A stretch of 64,000 bases of DNA from Actinomadura cremea (GCF_014648495.1 NZ_BMRF01000020.1:62001-126000), one strand, 5' to 3'; shown: positions 18,658 through 26,469, counted from the stretch's first letter. Notes: generated from the letters alone by a model not told the origin. Translations and numbers: made by a program.

Positions 18658-19877
18658 GACTTCTCGATCTCCAAACGCACTTCGGTGCCCTCGCCCGGCG
18701 CGGTGCGGACGGTCGCCCGGCCGCCGTTGCGCTCCATACGTCCGATGATGGACCCCCGGACGCCCATCCGGTCGTCCGGGATCGCGTCGAGGTCGAAGCC
18801 GCGGCCCCGGTCCCGCACGAAGATCGCGATCGCCTTCCCCTCGACCTCGGCGAACACCGAGATCGAGGGGGCCTCTGCGTACTTCGCGGCGTTCACCATC
18901 GCCTCCCGCGCCGCCTGGACGGTCGCGGCGAGCCGCTCGTCCAGGACGGTGTCGCCGACGCAGACGACCTCGATCGGCACGCCGTGCGCGTCCTCGACCT
19001 CCCCGGACGTGTCCTTGATCGCCGCGGCGAACGTCCGGTCGGGGTCGTCGCGGGGCTGGTACAGCCAGGTCCGCAGGGTGCGCTCCTGCGAGCGGGCGAG
19101 GCGCTGCACCTCGCGGGGGTCGCCCGCGTTGCGCTGGATGAGGGTGAGGGTGTGCAGGACGGAGTCGTGGACGTGCGCGGCCAGTTCGGCGCGCTCCTGG
19201 GACCGGATGCGCTCGTGCCGTTCGGCGTCGAGGTCCTGCCAGAGCCGGACGATCCACGGGGTGACGATCAGCGCGAGGCCGGTCAGGATGATCAGCATGG
19301 CGACGAGGACCGAGCGGATCTGGGTCGCCTCGACGTTCTGCGCGAGCCCCCCGCCGATCCCGCCGACGACCAGCAGCAGGCCGAGGAGGGAGCGCAGCCA
19401 CCGCTGCCGCAGCGGCAGCACCCAGCGCTCCCGCTGCGCCCGGTCGGCCTGCTGCCACAGCAGCGCGACGCCCGCGCCGCCGAGCACGAACGGCCACAGC
19501 GCCCACTGGAAGGGGCTCGCGACGCCCCAGGGCAGCGCGACCAGCGCGGCCAGGCCGACGGCGACCGCGCCGTAGGCGAGGAGCTGCCCCCAGTCGCGGG
19601 GTGTGCGTGCGGGGACGGGCTGGGGCGTGCTCTGCGCGCGCGCCTGCGTCTCGGCGGCGGGCACGAAGAGCCAGAAGGCGAGGTAGGCGAAGATCCCGGG
19701 CGTCAGGACGACGAACGCGATCCGCACGAACAGCACGTCGACGCCGAGGTGGTCGGCGAGCCCGCGCGCCACCCCGGCCAGCAGCCGCCCGTTCGCGGCG
19801 CGCACCAGCGGCGGCGCGCCCACCGGCCCGGCCGGTCCCGCCGCGGCGCCGGTCGTCGCGCCCGTGGCCCCGTTCAT
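18654..19877 (-). CDS. PspC-domain sensor histidine kinase (HisKA_3 / LiaS-DesK class)
   Basis: A 407-aa membrane kinase. An N-terminal PspC domain (about 22-75; RLLAGVARGLADHLGVDVLF) contains the first membrane helix. It is followed by about four more helices (98-210), the dimerisation helix with phospho-histidine H237 in ELAAHVHDSVLHTL, and an ATPase domain with the N-box region REAMVNAAKYAEA and the G box FVRDRGRGFDLDAIP. The start is ATG 19877 after GGGGAAGGCG; the same strand stays open for several kb upstream but only as a shadow of opposite genes. It pairs with the overlapping response regulator and faces a PspC/LiaF-like gene. Confidence 0.93.
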   Translation of the reverse strand: MNGATGATTGAAAGPAGPVGAPPLVRAANGRLLAGVARGLADHLGVDVLFVRIAFVVLTPGIFAYLAFWLFVPAAETQARAQSTPQPVPARTPRDWGQLLAYGAVAVGLAALVALPWGVASPFQWALWPFVLGGAGVALLWQQADRAQRERWVLPLRQRWLRSLLGLLLVVGGIGGGLAQNVEATQIRSVLVAMLIILTGLALIVTPWIVRLWQDLDAERHERIRSQERAELAAHVHDSVLHTLTLIQRNAGDPREVQRLARSQERTLRTWLYQPRDDPDRTFAAAIKDTSGEVEDAHGVPIEVVCVGDTVLDERLAATVQAAREAMVNAAKYAEAPSISVFAEVEGKAIAIFVRDRGRGFDLDAIPDDRMGVRGSIIGRMERNGGRATVRTAPGEGTEVRLEIEKS

Positions 19878-20012
19878 CGCCTTCCCCGTTCCCACACGCC
19901 GACGATCGTCACACGGGGGCGCGGGGCGGCGCATCGGGGACGTCCCCCGGTTCTCCTCAGGGTCGGATTCAGGGACGTCCCGGATACCGCGCGGGAGGCG
20001 CCGCACGTCACG

Positions 20013-21323
20013 ATGGGTGCCATGGTCGAGGAAGCGAACGACACCGCCGCCCCCGCGGCCGGGGCCGCCCTGGCGGGCGGCGACTACCCGCGACTGGCAC
20101 GGGACGACGACAGCCGCGTGCTCACGGGCGTGTGCGGCGGACTCGGCCGGTGCACGGGCATCGACCCGGTGGTGTACCGGGTGGCGTTCGGCCTCTTCGC
20201 GTTCGTGCAGGGCCAGGGCGTCCTGCTCTACGTCGTGGCGGCGCTGCTCATGCCGTCGGCCCCGCAGGCGACGGCCGTCGCCGAGCGGGCGCTGCGCCGC
20301 TGGTTCGACACCGCCGGGGTGCTGACGGTCCTGGGCGGGCTGCTGGCCGTGTCCACCCTGCTGGTCGTGACGTCCGGCCTCGACATGGACGCGACCACGG
20401 CGGTGGTGTTCGCGGCGCTCGCGGCGGCGACGGCGCACGCGCGCGGCGTCCGGTTCAAGGAGGCCGCGCGGCGGGTGCCGGAGCGGGTCGCGGGGCACCG
20501 GGTGCCGCCGTCCGCGCCCGGGGCGCCGGACGGCGGGGTCGCCGCGCGGGTGCCGGACGGGCACGGCGGGCTCCCGCCGGGCGCGATCGACCTCGCCTCG
20601 CTCAGCCCCCGCCCGGCCCCGCCCGCCGGGCCCCCCGCGCCCGAGACCGCGCGGCCGCCCGTCCCGCCCGCCCCGCCCGCCCCGCCCGCCCCGGCGGCTG
20701 CGGCCGTCCGGCGGCGCCGGTCGCCGCTCACCCCGGTCACGCTGCTGGTCGCGGCCGCCGCCGGGGCCGCGACGGTGCCCGTCGCGCGGGAGTACCCGGC
20801 ACCCGACTCGTGGATGATCGTGATGGCGACCGCGCTGTGCGTCGTCGGGGTCGGGCTCGTGCTCGGCGGCTGGTTCCGGACGCGCGGCCTCGCCACCGCC
20901 GGGACCGTGCTGTCGCTCGCGCTCGTCACGACGTCGGTCGCGGCCCAGGCCCCGGACTCGATGGAGTACCGCGAGGTGACCTGGCGGCCCACCACCGACC
21001 CGGGCACGGGCCAGGAGTACCGCGTCACCGTCGGCCAGGGCACGCTCGACCTCACCGCGCTGCCGCTGCGCGCCGGGAGGCGGGTCCTGATCGAGGCCGA
21101 GGTCGTGCTCGGCGGCCTCGCGGTCACCGTGCCGAAGGACGCCCGGGTCGTCCTGGACGCCCGGATCCTGCTCGGCGACCTGCGCATCGACGGCCGGACG
21201 ACCAGCGGCCCGAACGCCCGCGCCGACCGCGTGTTCGAACCCGAGTCCGCGGGCGGGGATCCGCCGACGATCGTCCTGCGGCTGCGCGGGAAGATCGGCG
21301 ACGTGGACGTGGACCGTGGCTGA
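20013..21323 (+). CDS. PspC-domain protein with LiaF-like C-terminal domain
   Basis: A 436-aa membrane protein. A PspC domain lies at about 28-90 (RVLTGVCGGLGRCTGIDPVV, then VLLYVVAALLMPS). Two more helices follow near 105-140, then a Pro-rich linker (about 185-235) with PPAPPAPPAP, then helices at about 245-310. The final 100 residues (YRVTVGQGTLDLTALPL to GDVDVDRG) are a beta-rich domain like the cell-wall-active-antibiotic response domain of LiaF/VraT. It is divergent from the PspC kinase, so the three proteins form a LiaFSR-like set. ATG 20013 is chosen; ATG 20022 is also possible and neither has a strong ribosome-binding site. Confidence 0.82.
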   Translation: MGAMVEEANDTAAPAAGAALAGGDYPRLARDDDSRVLTGVCGGLGRCTGIDPVVYRVAFGLFAFVQGQGVLLYVVAALLMPSAPQATAVAERALRRWFDTAGVLTVLGGLLAVSTLLVVTSGLDMDATTAVVFAALAAATAHARGVRFKEAARRVPERVAGHRVPPSAPGAPDGGVAARVPDGHGGLPPGAIDLASLSPRPAPPAGPPAPETARPPVPPAPPAPPAPAAAAVRRRRSPLTPVTLLVAAAAGAATVPVAREYPAPDSWMIVMATALCVVGVGLVLGGWFRTRGLATAGTVLSLALVTTSVAAQAPDSMEYREVTWRPTTDPGTGQEYRVTVGQGTLDLTALPLRAGRRVLIEAEVVLGGLAVTVPKDARVVLDARILLGDLRIDGRTTSGPNARADRVFEPESAGGDPPTIVLRLRGKIGDVDVDRG

Positions 21324-21561
21324 GCGGCCCGCCGACCGCGCGCCGGCGCGGCCCCGCTTCGACCCGGCCGGCCCGGTGACCGGGGCCTTCTTCCTCGCGC
21401 TGGCCGGGGTGTTCCTCGCCGAGGGGTTCGGCGCCGGACGGTTCCTGAACCCGGTGTTCGTCATTCCGCTGGTGCTGATCGGCCTGGGTCTGGTCGGCGC
21501 GGTGCGGGTGGCGACACGGGGGCGCCGCCGCGATCGAGACCGAGTTTTGCCACCAAAGTGA
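21316..21561 (+). CDS. Small membrane protein, 81 aa, coupled to the PspC/LiaF-like gene
   Basis: GTG 21316 lies 8 nt inside the preceding gene, so translation is likely coupled. The protein has a short charged N-terminus and two hydrophobic helices (about GAFFLALAGVFLAEGFGAG and PVFVIPLVLIGLGLVGAVRVA), then a basic tail (RGRRRDRDRV). I do not recognise a named family; the pattern resembles small proteins that follow PspC genes in actinobacteria. It may belong to the same envelope-stress module. Confidence 0.65.
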   Translation: MAERPADRAPARPRFDPAGPVTGAFFLALAGVFLAEGFGAGRFLNPVFVIPLVLIGLGLVGAVRVATRGRRRDRDRVLPPK

Positions 21562-21571
21562 TGTAAATCAC
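21558..21571. promoter_or_regulatory. CRP/GlxR-like inverted repeat GTGA-N6-TCAC
   Basis: GTGATGTAAATCAC is an inverted repeat matching the core of Crp/GlxR operators (GTGA, six bases, TCAC) in an unusually AT-rich patch. It overlaps the stop codon of the preceding small gene and lies 47 bp before the leader peptide. The flanking bases do not match the wider consensus, so the assignment is tentative. Confidence 0.4.
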
Positions 21572-21617
21572 GCACTCCCCGGGAAGACCCTTCACCGCAG
21601 CGGTGTTGATCGGTCCC

Positions 21618-21704
21618 GTGAGGTTCTCCGAGAAGAGCGTCCTGCTCGTGGCACGGCTGCACATCGACCTGTGCCGCCTGGCCGCCGTGCTGTGTAGCCG
21701 CTGA
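21618..21704 (+). CDS. Cysteine-containing leader peptide (putative attenuator), 28 aa
   Basis: GTG 21618 to TGA 21702-21704 encodes a 28-residue peptide ending LHIDLCRLAAVLCSR. This matches the pattern of actinobacterial leader peptides found before sulfur and cysteine genes (arginine, then HxDL, R and a late Cys). Two Cys codons, TGC at 21672 and TGT at 21693, are in the last third, where ribosome stalling would matter. An inner GTG at 21648 would give a shorter peptide. It stops 78 nt before the symporter start, with a hairpin between. The start has no clear ribosome-binding site. Confidence 0.68.
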   Translation: MRFSEKSVLLVARLHIDLCRLAAVLCSR

Positions 21705-21740
21705 CCCTGTCCGCAGCCCTCTGCTCACCCCCGAACCCCC

Positions 21741-21765
21741 GCCGGCCGTGTTCGCGCCGGCCGGC
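21741..21765 (+). promoter_or_regulatory. Hairpin between leader peptide and symporter start
   Basis: Arms GCCGGCC (21741-21747) and GGCCGGC (21759-21765) enclose an 11-nt loop. The hairpin ends 5 nt before the TTGGAG ribosome-binding sequence of the symporter. It could act as an attenuator or hide the ribosome-binding site, depending on where the ribosome pauses in the leader peptide. Confidence 0.5.
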
Positions 21766-21782
21766 GTATTGGAGAACCTCTC

Positions 21783-23150
21783 GTGACCCTGCGTGTCTGG
21801 AAGTGGCAGTTCTGGCAGCAGATCGTGCTGTCGCTCGTGCTCGGCGGCGTCGTCGGCGCCCTGATCAACAACTTCGGCGGCGGTGCGGGCACCGCCGAGG
21901 ACTGGCTCGAACCGTTCGGCGACGTCTACGTCAGCCTGCTGAAGGTCGTCGTCGTCCCCCTGGTGTTCGCCGCGATCGTGGTGAGCGTCGGACGCCTGCG
22001 CGGCGTCGGCAGCGTCGCCCGGCTGACCGGCAAGACGCTCGGCTGGTTCGTCGTCACGTCCGCCATCGCGACCGCGATCGGCCTCGCCGTCGCGCTGGTC
22101 ATCAAGCCCGGTGCGGGTCTCGGCACCCTCGCGGGCGAGACCGCCGAGACCGAGCCGGTCACCTGGACGCAGATCCTGCAGAACCTGTTCCCGTCCAACA
22201 TCGTGCAGGCGATGGCGGACGGCAACGTGCTGGGCGTCGTGACCTTCGCCGTCCTGTTCGGCGCCGCGCTCGTCGCGATCGGGGAGCGCGGCGAGCGGCT
22301 GACGGCCCTCATCGACGACCTCTACGCGGTCATGCAGAAGGCCGTGTGGTGGGTGGTGCGGCTGACCCCGATCGGATCGTTCTTCCTGATCGCCGCGGTC
22401 GTCGCGTCCTACGGGCCGAGCTCCCTCGCGCCGCTCGCGAAGTTCACCGGCGCGATCTACCTGGGGCTCGCGCTGATGCTGCTCGTCGGCTACCCGGTGC
22501 TGCTGCGGACGTTCGGGCGCGTCAACCCGCTGCGCTTCTACCGCAACTCCTGGCCCGCGATCCAGTTCGGGTTCGTGTCGTCGTCCTCCCTCGCGACGCT
22601 GCCGATCGCGCAGCGGGTGTCGGTCGAGCGCAACGGCGTCCAGTCCGCGTACGCGAGCTTCGCGCAGCCGCTCGGCGCGACGATCAAGTTCGACGGCTGC
22701 GGCGCGATCTACCCGGCGATCGCCGCGGTGTTCGTGGCCCAGTACACCGGCGTCCAGCTCGGCCTCGGCGAGTACGCGCTGATCGCGCTGGCCGCCGTCA
22801 TCGGGCAGATCGGCACCGGCGGCACGCCCGGCCCCGCGCTGGTCGCGCTCACGCTGACGCTGACCACCGTGGGCCTGCCGCTGGAGGCCGTCGGCTACCT
22901 GATCGCGATCGACAAGGTCATCGACATGGGCCGCACCGCGACGAACGTCACCGGGCAGCTCGCCGTCCCCGTCCTGGTCGCCCGTTCCGAGGGCCTCCTG
23001 GACGACGAGGTGTTCGACGGGCGCAGCCGCCCGCTCGACGCCCCGCCGACCGGCGCCGAGACCGGCGGCGCCACCGGGAGCGACGAGCCCGGGAACGAGT
23101 CCGGGAACGACACCGGGGACGCTCGGGAGCGGGCGCCCCTGCACGCCTGA
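21783..23150 (+). CDS. Dicarboxylate/amino acid:cation symporter (DAACS), possibly a cystine importer
   Basis: A 455-aa integral membrane protein. It begins with the first helix QIVLSLVLGGVVGALI. It has LKVVVVPLVFAAIVVSV, the serine-rich re-entrant loop VSSSSLATLPIAQ (hairpin 1), DGCGAIYPAIAAVFVAQ, TGGTPGPALVALTLTL (hairpin 2) and the substrate-site region DMGRTATNVTGQ. The last 55 residues are a hydrophilic tail rich in Gly, Glu and Asp. The family moves glutamate, C4-dicarboxylates or cystine with sodium or protons. The preceding cysteine leader peptide points to cystine or a related sulfur compound, which is inference. The start is GTG 21783 after TTGGAG. Confidence 0.88.
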   Translation: MTLRVWKWQFWQQIVLSLVLGGVVGALINNFGGGAGTAEDWLEPFGDVYVSLLKVVVVPLVFAAIVVSVGRLRGVGSVARLTGKTLGWFVVTSAIATAIGLAVALVIKPGAGLGTLAGETAETEPVTWTQILQNLFPSNIVQAMADGNVLGVVTFAVLFGAALVAIGERGERLTALIDDLYAVMQKAVWWVVRLTPIGSFFLIAAVVASYGPSSLAPLAKFTGAIYLGLALMLLVGYPVLLRTFGRVNPLRFYRNSWPAIQFGFVSSSSLATLPIAQRVSVERNGVQSAYASFAQPLGATIKFDGCGAIYPAIAAVFVAQYTGVQLGLGEYALIALAAVIGQIGTGGTPGPALVALTLTLTTVGLPLEAVGYLIAIDKVIDMGRTATNVTGQLAVPVLVARSEGLLDDEVFDGRSRPLDAPPTGAETGGATGSDEPGNESGNDTGDARERAPLHA

Positions 23151-23235
23151 GCCGGCACATCGTCCCCGGAGCGGAAGGCCCCCGCTCCGGGGACGCCGAG
23201 TAACCTGGCCCCGACGGCGAGTGACCGGAGGGGCC

Positions 23236-23925
23236 ATGACGGGACGGACCGGCGGCGCGGACGGCGGCACGGACGTGCTGCCGGGTTCGCGCTCGGCCCT
23301 CGACCCCGGCCGCGCGATCAAGCCCGGCCGGCACGGCCTCTCCCCCGAGGCCGTCGCCGACATCCAGCGCGGACGCCTCGTCGACGCGCTCGTCGAGGTG
23401 GTGGCGGAGCGCGGCTACCCGCAGACGACGATCAGCGGCGTCGCGGGCGCCGCGGGCGTCACGAAGAAGACGTTCTACGAGCACTTCGACGGCCTCGACG
23501 CGTGCTTCCTCGCCGCCTACCGGCGCGGGATGGACATCCTGCACCGCCGCATGGCCGACGCCCACGGGGCCGCGCCGTCGTGGGCGGACGGCGTCCACGC
23601 GGCGCTGCGCACGATGCTCGCCCTGCTCGCCCGCGAGCCCCGCTTCGCCCGCGCGGCCCTCATCGAGGCGAACGCCGCGGGCCCGTCCGTCCGGCTGGCC
23701 CGCCTCGACGACCTCGCCCGGTTCCGCGCGTTCTTCGCGGCCCCGGGCGTCCCGCCGGTCCCGGACGCGGTGGCGGACGCGGTCGTCGGCGGCGTGGTGA
23801 GCGCCGTCCGGGTCAGGATCGAGACCGGGGACGGCGACGACCTGCGGTCGCTGCTGCCGTCCCTCACCTACTTCGCCGTCCTGCCGCTCGTCGGCCGCGA
23901 AGCCGCCTCCGCCTACCTGGCCTGA
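23236..23925 (+). CDS. TetR family transcriptional regulator
   Basis: A 229-aa regulator. Its helix-turn-helix is at about 50-95 (RLVDALVEVVAERGYPQTTISG, then AAGVTKKTFYEHFDGLDACF), after an unusually long 45-residue N-terminal extension rich in Gly and Arg. The C-terminal ligand domain is alpha-helical and not assignable. ATG 23236 follows GGAGGGGCC; the GTG at 23221 is less likely. It lies 85 bp after the symporter on the same strand, so it may be expressed with it or control it, and converges with the cupin gene. Confidence 0.88.
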   Translation: MTGRTGGADGGTDVLPGSRSALDPGRAIKPGRHGLSPEAVADIQRGRLVDALVEVVAERGYPQTTISGVAGAAGVTKKTFYEHFDGLDACFLAAYRRGMDILHRRMADAHGAAPSWADGVHAALRTMLALLAREPRFARAALIEANAAGPSVRLARLDDLARFRAFFAAPGVPPVPDAVADAVVGGVVSAVRVRIETGDGDDLRSLLPSLTYFAVLPLVGREAASAYLA

Positions 23926-23937
23926 TCCCCCGGACGG

Positions 23938-24339
23938 CTACGCGTGCAGGCTGACGGCGTAGGCGGGCCCGGGGTTGGTCATGGCGCGGGGCCCGGCGTG
24001 GACGCGGACGCGGTTGGCGCGCAGGAAGCGTTCGGTGACGCCGTCGGGAGTGATCACGACCTCGGCGAGTTCGCCCGCGATGAGGGTGCTGACGCGGGCC
24101 TCGACGGTCGCGCCGTGGCCGGGCGGCCAGGTGGTGAGCCAGACGGGGACGCCGCCGGTGTCGTCGAGCAGGATGCGCGCGGGGGCGGAGTCGTCGAAGC
24201 CGATCAGCCGCCACCAGTCCGCGGGGCGGGCGGCGAGGGCGTGCACCCGGGCGGCGAGCCTGCCGATCGTCGGCGGGGCGGCGGTGACGGCGCGGCCGTG
24301 CGGGTCGTCCTGGCCGCGCATGGTGAGATCGGGAACCAT
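23938..24339 (-). CDS. Cysteine-dioxygenase-like cupin lacking metal ligands (probably non-enzymatic)
   Basis: The 133-aa protein resembles short actinobacterial cysteine dioxygenase-type cupins. It has an N-terminal helix TIGRLAARVHALAARPADWW, then a strand VPVWLTTWPPGHG. Where the family has the HDHG-type metal motif it reads ATVEARVS, so the two iron-binding His are missing. The third His region is also changed (VRVHAGPRAM) and the protein stops at SLHA before the usual C-terminal tail. ATG 24339 has AGGACC upstream. It may be a scaffold or sensor, or a gene in decay, although its frame is intact over its full length. Confidence 0.55.
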   Translation of the reverse strand: MVPDLTMRGQDDPHGRAVTAAPPTIGRLAARVHALAARPADWWRLIGFDDSAPARILLDDTGGVPVWLTTWPPGHGATVEARVSTLIAGELAEVVITPDGVTERFLRANRVRVHAGPRAMTNPGPAYAVSLHA

Positions 24340-24708
24340 GTCCGAAAAGGGTCCTTCGTGTGACGGGCCGAACCCGGGGTAACGCCCCCGGGACATGAAA
24401 CGAAGATCAGCGGCGACACGAAGGACACAGCGCGCTGGCCACGCGGCGGAGCGCCACGGGGCCGTCGAGAGAGATGCGCGCTGGCATGTGGTCAAGCGAA
24501 CACTCGGCGACCGCCCGCTGTCAAGTCGATCACACGATCGCCGTCGCGAGACGTTCTTCCAGGTCAGTACAGACTTGCCTGAAGGGGGCAGTCATGTGCT
24601 TTCCCGTGAAAAGCCTGATGGACGGGACGTACCCCCGTTACCGTCTGTCGTACGCCGCCCACGCGGCGCGGGGGCCGGACCGCAAGGGCAGGACGCAGCA
24701 GGAGGAAC
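24340..24708. promoter_or_regulatory. Divergent intergenic region, 369 bp, no gene seen
   Basis: The region separates the cupin gene (minus) from the CHAP gene (plus). It contains a short hairpin CCCGGGG (24373-24379) / CCCCGGG (24386-24392) in the leader of the cupin gene, and an AT-richer patch near 24530-24560. A plus-strand open frame beginning at ATG 24595 continues into the CHAP gene in another frame and looks like a shadow. I see no RNA gene. Confidence 0.4.
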
Positions 24709-25803
24709 ATGACCCCCGAGAACGAGAGAACCAGCGCCGCGGAAGCGGCGAATATGGACAAGGTGGACGTGCATTGGGGCGTCCACAATCCGACCGAGCC
24801 CGACGAGGCACAGGTCCTCGAGCGGCTGTACGGAGAGTCGGACGGCGACGGGGTCTTCCGCCTCGTCGTGGCCACCACCCGGCTGGCGGGCGCCGCCGCG
24901 CCGACGGGCGTGCAGTCGATCCTCGGCGAGGCGCGCCGCACCCTCGGGATGTCGGGACGGCCGAACGCGATCACGCGCGAGTACGCGTCCCGGCACGGTG
25001 ACGAGTTCCTGTCGGCGCCGTGGTGCGACATGGCCGTCACCTACTGGGCCCGGCACAGCGGGACGGCCGAGGCCGTGCTCCCCGCCGGGGACCGCGCCTA
25101 CACGCCCTGGCACGCCGCCGACTTCCAGAAGATCGGCCGCTGGCACGAGGGGACGACCGCGCGCGTCAACGCCGCCAAACCGGGCGACATCGTGTTCTTC
25201 GACTGGGGCGAGTCGAACACGATCGGCGCGATCGACCACGTCGGCGTCGTCGAGAAGGTGCTCGGCGGCGGCCGGGTCCAGACGATCGAGGCCAACACCG
25301 GCGACGCGTGCAAGCGGCGCGTGCGCGGCTCGGGAGTGATCGCCGGATACGGGCGGCCCGCCTACAACGAGGAGGACGACATGCCGGACTACGTGAGCGT
25401 CGGGGTCGAGGCCCCGCAGGAGCTTCCCCCGAACGAGTGGGTCACGGTGACCTGGGGCAAGGAGTTCGCGGACGCGGAGCACCACCACTGGGACAAGGGC
25501 GGCTCCTCGTTCGTCATCGGCCCGGCGCGGTACTCGGTGACGGCGAACGTGCGGATCAGCGGACTGCCGAAGGGCACCGAGCTGCAGGCGCGCACCATCG
25601 AGAACGCCGAGGACGGCGGCGGGTTCGACTCCGGCCCGCTGGCCGAGTACACCGCGACGGACGGCGACACGTTCGTCCACTACGCCCTCCCGGCGGACAC
25701 GGTCGGCGACGGGTACCGGGTGCGGTTCCAGGTGATCCACTACGGGACGGCGCCCGCGCGGCTCGTCGCCGGCAGCGCGAAGGCGTTCGCCTGGCCGACC
25801 TGA
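24709..25803 (+). CDS. CHAP-domain amidase/endopeptidase-like protein without signal peptide
   Basis: A 364-aa protein. A CHAP (NlpC/P60-like) domain lies at about 70-215, with catalytic Cys106 in LSAPWCDMAVTYW, His177 in AIDHVGVVEKV and Glu194/Asn196 in TIEANTGD. Residues 225-364 form a separate beta-rich domain (YVSVGVEAPQELPPNEWVTV to AFAWPT) of unknown role, perhaps ligand binding. The N-terminus is hydrophilic with no signal peptide or membrane helix, which is odd for a wall hydrolase; it may need lysis, a non-classical route, or act inside the cell. The ribosome-binding site AGGAGGA 4 nt before ATG is strong. No phage genes lie beside it. Confidence 0.78.
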   Translation: MTPENERTSAAEAANMDKVDVHWGVHNPTEPDEAQVLERLYGESDGDGVFRLVVATTRLAGAAAPTGVQSILGEARRTLGMSGRPNAITREYASRHGDEFLSAPWCDMAVTYWARHSGTAEAVLPAGDRAYTPWHAADFQKIGRWHEGTTARVNAAKPGDIVFFDWGESNTIGAIDHVGVVEKVLGGGRVQTIEANTGDACKRRVRGSGVIAGYGRPAYNEEDDMPDYVSVGVEAPQELPPNEWVTVTWGKEFADAEHHHWDKGGSSFVIGPARYSVTANVRISGLPKGTELQARTIENAEDGGGFDSGPLAEYTATDGDTFVHYALPADTVGDGYRVRFQVIHYGTAPARLVAGSAKAFAWPT

Positions 25804-25929
25804 CGCCCACAATGGCCGGATATCAGAAAATTCGGGTCTAGTACGGATTTCACCATCGGCATACGTTCGTTGGGTCGCCTTCCACGGAGGCCCCGATGGC
25901 GTGGTCGAACCGGCAGCGCGCCCCTCCCG

Positions 25930-25966
25930 GGGACGTCTCGCGCACGAGTCCACCCCGAGACGTCCC
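25930..25966 (+). promoter_or_regulatory. Perfect hairpin in the coxS leader
   Basis: Arms GGGACGTCTCG (25930-25940) and CGAGACGTCCC (25956-25966) are perfectly complementary around a 15-nt loop. It ends next to TGGGAG, the ribosome-binding site of coxS, and 11 nt before its ATG. It could be a protein-binding operator (inverted repeat with central GACGTC) or an RNA hairpin limiting translation. Confidence 0.5.
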
Positions 25967-25977
25967 TGGGAGAACGC

Positions 25978-26469
25978 ATGCCACGTATCCGTGTCGAGGT
26001 CGATGGGGCGACGTACGAGGACGACGTCGAACCCCGCCTCCTGCTCGTCCACTATCTGCGCGAACGGCTGGGGAAGGTCGGGACCCCGGTCGGCTGTGAC
26101 ACCACCAACTGCGGAGCGTGCACCGTCCTGCTGGACGGCCTGAGCGTGAAGAGCTGCTCCGTGCTCGCCGTCCAGGCGGACGGCCGCGACGTGACGACGA
26201 TCGAGGGGCTCGGCGCGGCCGGCGCGCACCCGCTGCAGCGGGCGTTCCACGAGGAGCACGGGCTCCAGTGCGGCTACTGCACCCCCGGCATGATCATGGC
26301 GGCGCTCGACCTGCTGCGGGAGAACCCCGACCCGTCCGACGAGGAGATCCGGGAGGGGCTCGAGGGGAACCTCTGCCGCTGCACCGGCTACCAGAACATC
26401 GTGCGCTCGGTGCGGCGCGCGGCCGGCGACATGCGGCGCCCGGCCCGGGAGCCGGAGGTGGCACCATGA
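25978..26469 (+). CDS. coxS: Molybdenum hydroxylase small [2Fe-2S] subunit (CoxS-like)
   Basis: A 163-aa iron-sulfur subunit that passes electrons from the molybdenum subunit to the FAD subunit. The plant-type ferredoxin cluster is held by C40, C45, C48 and C60 ([16 protein letters not shown]). The second cluster is held by C98, C101, C133 and C135 ([10 protein letters not shown] and [12 protein letters not shown]). ATG 25978 follows GGGAG. It is the first gene of a cox operon, overlapping coxL as ATGA. The S-L-M order is that of form II CO-dehydrogenase-like clusters. Confidence 0.93.
   Translation: MPRIRVEVDGATYEDDVEPRLLLVHYLRERLGKVGTPVGCDTTNCGACTVLLDGLSVKSCSVLAVQADGRDVTTIEGLGAAGAHPLQRAFHEEHGLQCGYCTPGMIMAALDLLRENPDPSDEEIREGLEGNLCRCTGYQNIVRSVRRAAGDMRRPAREPEVAP

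Noticed and set aside
21783-23150. Naming the symporter as glutamate transporter GltP or cystine transporter TcyP
   Set aside because: The family signatures do not by themselves separate the substrates, and the DMGRTATNVTGQ region differs from the common DRxRTxxNVxGD form; the leader peptide only suggests cystine.
18654-23363. A continuous minus-strand open frame of about 1,570 codons
   Set aside because: Only the last 407 codons (18654-19877) code for a real kinase. The rest is antisense of the PspC/LiaF-like and symporter genes with low-complexity Arg/Gly/Asp content typical of GC-rich shadow frames.
24595-25001. Plus-strand open frame starting in the cupin-CHAP intergenic region
   Set aside because: It continues out of frame through the CHAP gene and becomes Arg-rich; there is no ribosome-binding site of the quality found before the CHAP ATG.
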